From UBA5109 sp963975155 (GTDB lineage Bacteria; Pseudomonadota; Gammaproteobacteria; Pseudomonadales; Pseudohongiellaceae), in contig CAXBFG010000003.1 of the NCBI GenBank assembly GCA_963975155.1, positions 186,001 through 250,000 of the forward strand: a stretch of DNA of 64,000 nt. Reading direction: 5' to 3'. Position 1 is the first letter of the stretch. Each line of letters begins with the position of its first letter. Below, piece by piece: positions 8,110 to 16,030 of this stretch. Both the position numbers and the translations under genes were made by a program. The notes beneath the pieces are model-generated. The model did not search any database. It worked only from the letters and a program-made list of their open reading frames with translations, and was not told the DNA's origin.

Positions 8110-8580
8110 ATGAGTAAAGTAACTAAAATTGAAGGTGAATTCACAGGCGCAAGTGCAAACTATGCGATAGTGCTCAGTCGCTTTAACAGCTTTATCGTGG
8201 ATAGCCTGGAAGCAGGAGCTATTGATTGCCTGGTTCGTCATGGCGTACCCGAAAGCGCTATTACCCTGATAAAGGTGCCAGGTGCCTTTGAATTGCCACT
8301 GGCTGCACAGAAAGCAGCTCAATCTGAACAGTACGATGCCATTATTGCGTTGGGTGCCGTTATTCGAGGCAGTACACCGCACTTTGATTTTGTATGTACC
8401 GAGTGTAGTCGCGGTCTCAATCAGGTAAGTCTGGAATTTGATATTCCGGTTGCCTTTGGCGTACTAACTGTTGATACCATTGAGCAAGCGATTGAGCGGG
8501 CGGGTACCAAAGCTGGCAACAAGGGGGCAGATGCCGCCATGACTGCGCTGGAAATGGTCAGCTTGTCACGTAAGCTCTAA
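8110..8580 (+). CDS. ribH: 6,7-dimethyl-8-ribityllumazine synthase
   Basis: RibH condenses the RibD product (after dephosphorylation) with the RibB product to give lumazine, usually as a large oligomer. The 156-residue length from ATG 8110 is the family norm. An in-frame upstream start at 8023 would overlap ribBA and adds unrelated sequence. Motifs are SRFNSFIVDSL, VPGAFELPLAAQ and GAVIRGSTPHFDFV, the last carrying the active-site histidine near residue 88. The next gene, nusB, starts 13 bases later. Confidence 0.96.
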   Translation: MSKVTKIEGEFTGASANYAIVLSRFNSFIVDSLEAGAIDCLVRHGVPESAITLIKVPGAFELPLAAQKAAQSEQYDAIIALGAVIRGSTPHFDFVCTECSRGLNQVSLEFDIPVAFGVLTVDTIEQAIERAGTKAGNKGADAAMTALEMVSLSRKL

Positions 8581-8593
8581 GGGCCCCTGCTGC

Positions 8594-9043
8594 ATGTCCG
8601 ACGAAAAACCCAAAACAGCGCATCGCAAAAAAGCCAGAAATCTTCTTGTGCAGGCGCTGTATCAATGGCAGCTTGCAGAAGGTCTTGCCAGTGATATTGA
8701 AGCGCAGTTTCGAACAGATAATCAGGCAAAGATTGACTGGGAATTTTTTCATCAGGCCCTGACTTACATTATCAATAATTCAGAAAAAATTGATCAGGAT
8801 TTTGCATCTTTACTGGATAGAAAATTGTCCCAGATAGATCCAATTGAGCTGGCACTTTTGCGTCTTGGCAGTTTTGAGTTTAAAGAACGAATCGATGTCC
8901 CATATAAAGTCGTTATTAACGAATATGTTGATCTGGCAAAAAAATATGGGGCAACCGAAAGTCATAAATATATTAATGGAATACTGGATAAACTGGCCAG
9001 GCAATTACGCGCAGTTGAGACAGGCAGAACCAGTATCAGTTAG
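8594..9043 (+). CDS. nusB: Transcription antitermination factor NusB
   Basis: NusB with NusE (S10) binds boxA RNA and promotes antitermination of rRNA operons. The 149-residue, all-helical product shows the family motifs ARNLLVQALYQWQ near the N-terminus, LDRKLSQIDPIELALLRLG in the middle and VINEYVDLAKKYG...KYINGILDKLAR at the end. Its position directly after ribH is conserved in many proteobacteria. The gap to thiL is 79 bases and holds no further gene. Confidence 0.97.
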   Translation: MSDEKPKTAHRKKARNLLVQALYQWQLAEGLASDIEAQFRTDNQAKIDWEFFHQALTYIINNSEKIDQDFASLLDRKLSQIDPIELALLRLGSFEFKERIDVPYKVVINEYVDLAKKYGATESHKYINGILDKLARQLRAVETGRTSIS

Positions 9044-9122
9044 CTATAAATCGGGCGCGATTCAAGGCCGTTCACCAGGATCAGTCAGCTGATACCTTCA
9101 TTTAATACCGGGAGCCGGGAAC

Positions 9123-10115
9123 TTGGCTGTTTCAGAATTTAATCTTATCAGGGATTATTTAAATAAGCCGGGACTTATACCCACTCCTGAGCAGGCAGCA
9201 AGTCTCCCACTTGGAATTGGAGACGATTGTGCCCTGATTGACCTTCCTGCGGGTAAACTTCTTGCTGTATCCATGGATACACTGGTGGCTGAAGTACATT
9301 TCCCTTCCAAGGCTGATCCGGCTTTGATTGCACAGCGGGCCCTGGCTGTAAATTTAAGTGATCTCGCTGCCATGGGAGCAGAACCTTTAGCCTTTACTCT
9401 TTCACTAAGCTTGCCGAGTACGGAAGCGAGTTGGCTTGAAGCATTCAGTCAGGGTCTGAAGCATATGGTGCAGGGATACCAATGTCCCTTGATTGGCGGA
9501 GATATCAGTAAAGGCCCGCTCAGCATTACCATTCAGGTACATGGCCTGGTGGATAGAGGCCAGGCGCTGACACGCAGCGGTGCGAGTGTGGGAGACCTGG
9601 TTTTTGTTAGCGGTGAATTGGGTGCGGCAGGTCTGGCAGTGAGTCTGCTGAACAATGGCATGTCTTTGGACAAAACTGATCGTAAGGCTTTACATGCGGC
9701 CTACTATCAGCCTGTACCAAGAATGAGCTTAGGACAAGTGTCTGCCGGGCTGGCCTCTGCAGCAATCGATATTTCTGATGGTTTGCTGGCGGATCTGGGG
9801 CATATCGCTGAACTCAGTGGTGTTGGAATTGAGGTGGATGCCGCAAGTGTTCCTGTAGCACAGGCGGTAAAAAACTTCATGAGTGCCATGGGCGATAAGA
9901 ACAAGGGCCTGAACCTGGCCTTAAGTGCCGGGGATGATTATGAGTTACTGCTGACAGTCCCTGCCTCGAAACAAGCGCTTCTGCAGCAAAGAGCCGAACA
10001 GATACATGTACCATTGAGTTTAATTGGTACAGTGGTCACCGGCAACAGGGTTAAATGTCTGGATAGAGATGGCCGGGAAATTGAAGTCACTACGAAAGGC
10101 TATCAGCATTTTTGA
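9123..10115 (+). CDS. thiL: Thiamine-monophosphate kinase
   Basis: ThiL phosphorylates thiamine monophosphate to thiamine pyrophosphate. The 330-residue protein has the AIR-synthase-like fold with GIGDDCALID near 31-40, SMDTLVAEVHF near 50-60, a GGDIS motif and SAGDDYELL near the end. The chosen start is TTG at 9123, preceded by GGAGCCGGGA; no in-frame ATG occurs before the conserved N-terminus. It is likely the last gene of the glyA-nrdR-rib-nusB run, because an exporter cassette lies between it and pgpA. Confidence 0.95.
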   Translation: MAVSEFNLIRDYLNKPGLIPTPEQAASLPLGIGDDCALIDLPAGKLLAVSMDTLVAEVHFPSKADPALIAQRALAVNLSDLAAMGAEPLAFTLSLSLPSTEASWLEAFSQGLKHMVQGYQCPLIGGDISKGPLSITIQVHGLVDRGQALTRSGASVGDLVFVSGELGAAGLAVSLLNNGMSLDKTDRKALHAAYYQPVPRMSLGQVSAGLASAAIDISDGLLADLGHIAELSGVGIEVDAASVPVAQAVKNFMSAMGDKNKGLNLALSAGDDYELLLTVPASKQALLQQRAEQIHVPLSLIGTVVTGNRVKCLDRDGREIEVTTKGYQHF

Positions 10116-10193
10116 GTGATACTGTTCCGATACTTGCTATGCTGTTAAGCTTCACCTGTCTTTAGCAAGCACAGCCTGATCGGAAATACTGCG

Positions 10194-11153
10194 ATGAAGC
10201 AGCACTCTAGACCTCAACTTATGAAAAAACTTATTCTCTTAATCGCCGGAATTTCTCTCGTTGCCTGTGAGGAACCTGTTCCTGTAACGGTAGGTTTACT
10301 TGAATCAGACCGTATAGAAGTAGTCGCTGAAAGTTCAGAACCAATCACCGCCATTCTGGTCACAGAAGGGCAGACCGTAAGTTCAGGAGAGGTGCTGCTG
10401 GTTCAGGATGATGCCCGCGTTCTGGCCAGGGAAGCTGAAGCCAGAGCGGCAATTGCAGCACTGGAAGCTCTGCTGGCTGAGCAGATTGCAGGGCCGCGTG
10501 TTGAAGTAATAGAAGCTGCCAGTGCTAATTTACAGGCGGCACAGGTTCAGTTTGATATTAATGAGCTGGAACTGAACAGGCTGATGCGACTGGGTCCCAA
10601 TGTAGCCACTCAGGAAAGAATTGATATGGCGCGCTCGCAGCGTGATGCATCTCAGGCTGCTATCAATCAGGCCAGTGCCAGACTGAGAGAGCTGGAGGCG
10701 GGGACCCGTCTTGAAAGCATAGAACAAAGCCGCCAGCAAATAGCAGGTGCAAGGGCCAGGCTTGATGCAATTTTAATTGATAAGAGGCGTCTGAGCAGTA
10801 TTGCACCGGCAAACGCAATCGTGGACTCATTACCATTTGAAATAGGAGAACGCCCCGCTCCTGGCAGTGTTGTTGCCGTTCTGCTTTTTGGGGAACAGCC
10901 TTTTGCAAGAGTGTACGTTCCCGAAGCCTTGCGCGTTAATGTGAGACCCGGCACACAAGCAACTGTTTATGTCGATGGTATCGACACTCCCTTAACCGGC
11001 ACTGTACGACGAATTGCCAACGAAGCTTCTTTCACTCCTTATTTTTCCCTGACAGAAAGCGACCGAGGTCGACTCAGTTATTTGGCTGAGATCATTCTGG
11101 AGACGCAGAGGGAAAGGCTGCCTGACGGCGTGCCGGTAGAAGTTGTTTTTTAA
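10194..11153 (+). CDS. HlyD/MFP-family periplasmic adaptor lipoprotein of an ABC exporter
   Basis: The product has a lipoprotein signal: a positive stretch, then KKLILLIAGISLVAC, with the lipobox cysteine about 25 residues from this start. A lipoyl-like beta-hairpin pair flanks a long coiled coil (about 75-195, rich in Ala, Glu and Gln), followed by beta-barrel segments such as GTQATVYVDG. This is the membrane-fusion-protein layout and resembles YbhG. ATG 10194 has GGAA upstream; ATG 10221 (beginning MKKLIL) is an alternative without a clear ribosome binding site. The ATPase gene starts 11 bases later and a permease follows, so the three genes form one exporter of unknown substrate. Confidence 0.85.
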   Translation: MKQHSRPQLMKKLILLIAGISLVACEEPVPVTVGLLESDRIEVVAESSEPITAILVTEGQTVSSGEVLLVQDDARVLAREAEARAAIAALEALLAEQIAGPRVEVIEAASANLQAAQVQFDINELELNRLMRLGPNVATQERIDMARSQRDASQAAINQASARLRELEAGTRLESIEQSRQQIAGARARLDAILIDKRRLSSIAPANAIVDSLPFEIGERPAPGSVVAVLLFGEQPFARVYVPEALRVNVRPGTQATVYVDGIDTPLTGTVRRIANEASFTPYFSLTESDRGRLSYLAEIILETQRERLPDGVPVEVVF

Positions 11154-11164
11154 CCGGCTTTACT

Positions 11165-12118
11165 TTGAAACCTCACCAAGACAATTATGCAATCACGGCG
11201 CAAGGCCTCAGTCGCAGTTTTGGTTCATTGCTTGCAGTAAACAATATTGATCTGCAAATTCCGTCAGGCTCAATCTATGGCTTTCTTGGGCCTAATGGTT
11301 CCGGGAAATCGACCACCATCCGGATGTTATGCGGTTTGCTTACCCCTTCAGCAGGAACAATAGAAGTACTTGGCTTATCTATACCCAAACAGGCCGAAGC
11401 ACTTAAACAGCAAATTGGTTACATGACACAGAAATTTTCTCTTTATGATGACTTAACTGTGCAGGAAAACCTGGGTTTTGTCGGAGAGGTTTTTGCGATT
11501 CCGGGAAAGCAGAGGAAGCAACGTATCCTCGAATTACTCACTGAGTTTGAACTCGTTGACAGGGCTAAACAGCGCGCCGGGACCTTGAGTGGTGGACAGC
11601 GTCAGCGGCTGGCACTGGCAGCCGCCATTCTTCATAAACCAAGCCTGTTGTTTCTGGATGAACCGACCAGCGCGGTTGATCCTCAGAACCGGCGGGATTT
11701 CTGGTCCACATTGTTTGAACTTGCCGAGCAGGGAACTACGATACTGGTTTCAACCCATTATATGGATGAAGCTGAACGTTGCCATCGTCTGGCGATTCTG
11801 GATGAAGGTGTTATTGTCGCAGATGGCACACCACTGGAATTGGGTGAAAATATCGATATGACAGTCTACGAAGTCATTTCCAGTCAGGTTAATGCAGCAC
11901 GGGTTGCCCTTTTAGCCTTAAACGAGGTCTTTAGTGTTACCCAGTTAGGACTGCATTTGCGGGTCATGGTGCCAAAATCCGTAACTGACTCTTTAGGAAA
12001 AGTTAAGTCAACATTAATAAAAAGCGGTATAGAGGCCAGCGTTAATTCGATTACTCCGAATCTGGAAGATGTTTTTGTAGCCGTTACTGAAGAACACAGA
12101 CAGGAAGCTTCAGCATGA
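11165..12118 (+). CDS. ABC transporter ATP-binding protein (multidrug/DrrA-YbhF type)
   Basis: The 317-residue cytoplasmic ATPase carries Walker A GPNGSGKST near 43-51, a Q-loop in YMTQKFSLYDDL, signature LSGGQRQRLALA, Walker B LLFLDEPTSAVD and the H-loop in STHYMDEAERC. The C-terminal extension of about 85 residues is typical of the DrrA-like ATPases paired with ABC-2 permeases. Translation starts at TTG 11165. E. coli YbhF has two fused ATPase domains; this one has a single domain. The stop overlaps the permease start (ATGA), consistent with translational coupling. Confidence 0.93.
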   Translation: MKPHQDNYAITAQGLSRSFGSLLAVNNIDLQIPSGSIYGFLGPNGSGKSTTIRMLCGLLTPSAGTIEVLGLSIPKQAEALKQQIGYMTQKFSLYDDLTVQENLGFVGEVFAIPGKQRKQRILELLTEFELVDRAKQRAGTLSGGQRQRLALAAAILHKPSLLFLDEPTSAVDPQNRRDFWSTLFELAEQGTTILVSTHYMDEAERCHRLAILDEGVIVADGTPLELGENIDMTVYEVISSQVNAARVALLALNEVFSVTQLGLHLRVMVPKSVTDSLGKVKSTLIKSGIEASVNSITPNLEDVFVAVTEEHRQEASA

Positions 12119-13212
12119 AATCCTTCCTGCGTCTGTTCGCAATTTTTCACAAGGAGTTTACTCAACTCCGCAGAGACAAACTGACATTTGGCATGATTGT
12201 CGGTATGCCCCTGATCCAGCTAATTCTGTTTGGTTTCGCCATTAATACGGATGTACGGCATCTGAGTGCAGCATTTGTGGATGAAGCCGGTACTTCACTG
12301 TCACGACAGATGGTCAGTGATATGGAAGCATCCCAGGTGGTGGATTTTCAGTATCAACTGGCAACGATCAGTGAATTAAGGGCATTAATGGATGATGGAG
12401 TAATTGCAATAGGCTTATACATTCCTTCAGATTTTGATCGGCGAATAATTGGCGGAGACAGGGCTGCTGCCCAGATTCTGGTCGATGGTACTGACTCGAT
12501 CATATTCGGTGTCGGACGACAATTGGCATCCATTCCGGTAGGTTTTGACAGTAATGGGCGCATGCAGAGTCAGAGTAGGCTGGAACTTAGAAATTTTTAC
12601 AATCCGGAACGACGCTCAGCCGTCAATATTGTGCCGGGTCTGATAGGGGTCATATTAACCATGACGATGGTACTTTTTACGGCAGTTGCCATCGTGAGAG
12701 AAAAGGAACGCGGAAACATGGAATTTCTGATTAATACGCCGATTAAACCTCTGGAACTGATGCTGGGTAAAATCCTGCCTTATGTGGTTATCGGTTTTAT
12801 TCAGGTAAGTATCATTCTCATGTTGGGCTGGTACCTGTTCAGTGTCCCCATACAGGGCAGCCTGTTTGACGTTTATCTGGCAGCGATGACTTTTATCGCT
12901 GCCAATCTTGCCCTGGGTCTGCTGATTTCAACTTCAGCACAAAGTCAGTTTCAGGCCATGCAGATGACATTTTTCTTTTTCCTGCCTTCTATTTTGTTAT
13001 CAGGTTTTATGTTTCCTTTTGATGGTATGCCGGATATAGCCCAGTCTATTGCAGAAGTTCTACCGCTGACGCATTTTAACCGCATCATCAGGAATATTAT
13101 GTTACGTGGCTCAGATATTAATATGCTGGGTAAGGATATGCTGGCGCTGATCGCGTTTGCACTGCTTACCCTGTTTGTAGCAATCATGCGTTTTAACAAA
13201 CGACTGGATTAA
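12115..13212 (+). CDS. ABC-2 type permease of exporter
   Basis: The 365-residue membrane protein has one N-terminal transmembrane helix (GMIVGMPLIQLILFGFAI), a soluble region of about 120 residues, then five hydrophobic segments from about residue 172 to the C-terminus. The motif VREKERGNMEFLINTPIKP between helices is diagnostic of ABC-2 permeases of the YbhR/YbhS type. Only one permease gene is present, so it probably forms a homodimer. The start overlaps the end of the ATPase gene. The substrate is unknown; relatives export drugs or amphiphilic molecules. Confidence 0.92.
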   Translation: MKSFLRLFAIFHKEFTQLRRDKLTFGMIVGMPLIQLILFGFAINTDVRHLSAAFVDEAGTSLSRQMVSDMEASQVVDFQYQLATISELRALMDDGVIAIGLYIPSDFDRRIIGGDRAAAQILVDGTDSIIFGVGRQLASIPVGFDSNGRMQSQSRLELRNFYNPERRSAVNIVPGLIGVILTMTMVLFTAVAIVREKERGNMEFLINTPIKPLELMLGKILPYVVIGFIQVSIILMLGWYLFSVPIQGSLFDVYLAAMTFIAANLALGLLISTSAQSQFQAMQMTFFFFLPSILLSGFMFPFDGMPDIAQSIAEVLPLTHFNRIIRNIMLRGSDINMLGKDMLALIAFALLTLFVAIMRFNKRLD

Positions 13213-13239
13213 CATGCACAATACAAATGTAATATACCT

Positions 13240-13725
13240 ATGATCGATAAACAGCTTGCCTCAAAAGTGTTTAAACATCCCGTTCATGTTCTGGCCTTTG
13301 GTTTTGGGAGTGGCTTATCACCCAAGGCTCCTGGTAGTGCTGGTACTGTCGTGGCAGTCATACTCTATTTATTCCTGGCGCAATTACCGCTGACAGCTTA
13401 TCTGTCAATGCTGCTGGTTACTTTTGCTGCAGGAATTTATTTGTGTGGACGCAGTTCCAGATTACTGGGTGTTCATGATCATGGCGGAATAGTCTGGGAT
13501 GAATTTGTGGGTTACTGGATTACCATGCTGGTTGCTCCCAGCGGCTGGCTATGGATTGTTGTTGGTTTTCTTCTGTTCAGACTCTTTGATATTCTGAAAC
13601 CGTTCCCCATCAATGTTTTTGATAAGCATGTACATGGCGGTCTGGGGATCATGATTGATGATGCAATCGCAGGTACTTTCGCCTGGATTTGCCTGCAATT
13701 GATAGCCTTCGGAGTGGCTACCTGA
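13240..13725 (+). CDS. pgpA: Phosphatidylglycerophosphatase A
   Basis: PgpA dephosphorylates phosphatidylglycerophosphate to phosphatidylglycerol at the inner membrane. The 161-residue protein has family motifs FGSGLSPKAPGSAGT near residue 25, WDEFVGYWI near 87 and FRLFDILKPFP near 110, plus four hydrophobic segments. It normally follows thiL directly; here the exporter genes intervene. It lies 27 bases after the permease and may be transcribed with it. The next gene, deaD, converges on it. Confidence 0.95.
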   Translation: MIDKQLASKVFKHPVHVLAFGFGSGLSPKAPGSAGTVVAVILYLFLAQLPLTAYLSMLLVTFAAGIYLCGRSSRLLGVHDHGGIVWDEFVGYWITMLVAPSGWLWIVVGFLLFRLFDILKPFPINVFDKHVHGGLGIMIDDAIAGTFAWICLQLIAFGVAT

Positions 13726-13765
13726 AGTTCCCGTCAGAATTTCAGGCAGCACAGGAATTCAAATC

Positions 13766-15520
13766 TCAAAGGTCTTTGTTGATTTTTGCGCGTCTGGGTT
13801 TTCTTTTTGGTCGAGTGTCGGATTTTTGTTTGGGTTTTAGGTCTGTGTTCTGGTTGGTATCCTGACCCGACTTGTAAAGTGATAACTGAATTTTTCGTCC
13901 GGCTACATACGTGTCTTTCAGGTGTTGAAAAATTTCTTTTGGCATCCCGGCCGGTAGATCAACAACACTGTAGTCATCAAAAATATTTATACGTCCAATA
14001 TGTTTGCTTTCAATGTCAGCTTCATTGGCAATTGCACCTACAATATTCCCGGGTTTCACATTATGATTATGTCCGACTTCAAGACGATATCGCTCCATTC
14101 CTTCCTCGACTGAATTTAAAAAACGCTCATTTGATGTGCGTGTTTTGGAACGAGGCTTTTCGCTTTTGGAAAATTCTTTTTGCGGTTTTTGAGGAGCTTC
14201 TTTTTTCAGCAACAGGGGTTTGTCACCGCCTAATAGCTTGGCCAGTGCTGCAGCAATATCCAGAGCGGAAACATTATGTTCAAACTGGAATTGTTCAAGT
14301 ATCTCCTGGTAAAGTTTCAGGTCGCCGGCGGCAAGCGTGTCACTGATGCTTTGTTTGAAATTGGCAATGCGTTTGTTGTTAATGAGATCAGTTGAAGGTA
14401 ACTCCATTAATTCTATTTTGCTACGAGTTGCTTTTTCTATGGCCTGCAACATTCTTCTCTCACGTGGTGCGACAAATAAAATGGCATCACCCAGGCGTCC
14501 CGCCCTGCCGGTTCGGCCAATGCGGTGCACATAGGCTTCTGTATCATAAGGAATATCGTAATTGATGACATGACTGACGCGCTCGACATCGAGCCCCCTG
14601 GCGGCGACATCAGTTGCTACCAGAATATCCAGTTTACCTTGCTTAAGTTGCTGAACAGTACGTTCACGCTGATTTTGCGGAATATCACCATTCAGAGCAG
14701 TTGCGGCGTAGCCTCGTGCAGATAGTTTTTCTGCCAGTTCAACAGTGGCAGTCCTGGTGCGCACAAAAACAATCACGCCATCAAAGGTTTCAGCTTCAAG
14801 AATACGCGTCAGGGCATCAAGTTTATGCAGACCACTAACAGGCCAGTAACGTTGACGAATGGTTTCAGCCGTACTGGTTTTAACTTTTATGGTGATTTGC
14901 TGCGGATTGTTCAGGTGTTTTTCTGCAATGTTACGGATTTGTTTCGGCATGGTGGCAGAGAATAGGGTGGTCTGGCGTGTCGCCGGGCACTGTTCGAGTA
15001 TCCATTCAACATCGTCAATAAAACCCATTCTGAGCATTTCGTCGGCTTCATCCAGTACCAGTGTTGAAAGCTTATTCAGCACCAGAGTGCCACGGCGCAT
15101 ATGATCCATGACTCGTCCTGGAGTACCAACCACGACATGGACGCCACGTCTCAGTGCCCTGATCTGCCCGGCATAATCCTGGCCACCATAGACCGGCAGT
15201 ACATGAAAACCCTTAATATGCGTAGCATATCTCTGGAAGGCTTCTGAAACCTGAATGGCCAGTTCGCGCGTAGGTGCGAGCACCAGTATTTGAGGTTCTT
15301 TTTGATTTAGCTTTAATTTGGATAATAGCGGCAAGGCGAATGCTGCAGTTTTGCCAGTTCCGGTTTGCGCCTCTCCCAACACATCCCGACCTTCCAGTAT
15401 CAAGGGAATGGTCTCTGCCTGAATAGGGGTGGGTCGTTCATAGCCCAGTTCATTAAGAACTTTTAGTAAGGCTGGTTCGAAAATTAGCTGGTCAAATGTT
15501 ATGGGTGAGGGGTCTGTCAT
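13766..15520 (-). CDS. deaD: DEAD-box ATP-dependent RNA helicase DeaD (CsdA)
   Basis: The 584-residue helicase has motif I AQTGTGKT near 49-56, the DEAD box in VLDEADEMLRMGF, SAT in LFSATMPKQ, and HRIGRTGRAG. Past the helicase core, about residues 480-555 match the DbpA/CsdA RNA-binding domain (RYRLEVGHNHNVKPGNIVGAIA...GRINIFDDYSVVDLP). A basic tail ends the protein. This fits the cold-shock and 50S-assembly helicase rather than RhlE or SrmB. The E. coli gene has a long regulated leader; here 15521-15600 is A/T rich with no clear motif. Confidence 0.93.
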   Translation of the reverse strand: MTDPSPITFDQLIFEPALLKVLNELGYERPTPIQAETIPLILEGRDVLGEAQTGTGKTAAFALPLLSKLKLNQKEPQILVLAPTRELAIQVSEAFQRYATHIKGFHVLPVYGGQDYAGQIRALRRGVHVVVGTPGRVMDHMRRGTLVLNKLSTLVLDEADEMLRMGFIDDVEWILEQCPATRQTTLFSATMPKQIRNIAEKHLNNPQQITIKVKTSTAETIRQRYWPVSGLHKLDALTRILEAETFDGVIVFVRTRTATVELAEKLSARGYAATALNGDIPQNQRERTVQQLKQGKLDILVATDVAARGLDVERVSHVINYDIPYDTEAYVHRIGRTGRAGRLGDAILFVAPRERRMLQAIEKATRSKIELMELPSTDLINNKRIANFKQSISDTLAAGDLKLYQEILEQFQFEHNVSALDIAAALAKLLGGDKPLLLKKEAPQKPQKEFSKSEKPRSKTRTSNERFLNSVEEGMERYRLEVGHNHNVKPGNIVGAIANEADIESKHIGRINIFDDYSVVDLPAGMPKEIFQHLKDTYVAGRKIQLSLYKSGQDTNQNTDLKPKQKSDTRPKRKPRRAKINKDL

Positions 15521-15671
15521 TGATAAACCTTAAATGAAAAAGAGGCAAATATATTTGCGCGAATTCGGGTGAGTAAGCTGAAAAGGGCGCGAATTGTACC
15601 CCTTTATCGTCGATTAAGCCATTAAGTTAGTAATTGAGTAGTGGTTTAATGTGAACTTTCTTGCGCCATAG

Positions 15672-16017
15672 AAGCTGTCGCTTCTATCTTGCTCACCCTT
15701 CGATCTTTCCTTCTCATTTTTCCGGCGCTGCGGAACTCGACGCTTCGCGTCTCAGACAGTCCTCGCGCTTAATCGGAAACATAATCAGGAAAAAAGCATC
15801 TCAATAGGTTCACACGACAGGATCGGCAGCTTACGTTGCGATTTTGTATTTTTATTGATGTTAAATGCACAGGCATGTTGCTGAGCTATCCTGACGGCGA
15901 CCGTCTGACGACAGGGATGTCGTCAGCCGAGCCTGTACAGGGACGTACGTAGTTTGGCGTGTCGACGAAAGGATAGCTCAGCATCATGACTGAGAATAAG
16001 CAGAAAAAATTCAAACT
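15672..16017 (+). repeat. Dispersed repeat, copy 2 (3' of uup), containing a palindromic element
   Basis: Positions 15672-15814 match 948-1090 without gaps, and 15895-15916 match 1171-1192 at the same offset. The right flank (15971-16017) resembles 1191-1234 but is separated from the rest by a hairpin segment missing in copy 1. The repeat occupies most of the 510-base gap between deaD and uup and stops just short of the uup stop codon. No supported gene lies in this gap. Confidence 0.8.
15874..15988. repeat. MITE-like palindromic element, 115 bp
   Basis: The ends form a 19-bp inverted repeat with one mismatch (15874-15892 with 15970-15988; core CTGAGCTATCCT / AGGATAGCTCAG). Inside is a perfect hairpin, CTGACGAC (15905-15912) with GTCGTCAG, and a further CTGTACAGG palindrome. 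No protein is encoded. It is the part of repeat copy 2 that is largely absent from copy 1, which suggests an independent insertion or precise loss. Confidence 0.7.
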
Positions 16018-16030
16018 GAAGCAATAGCTG

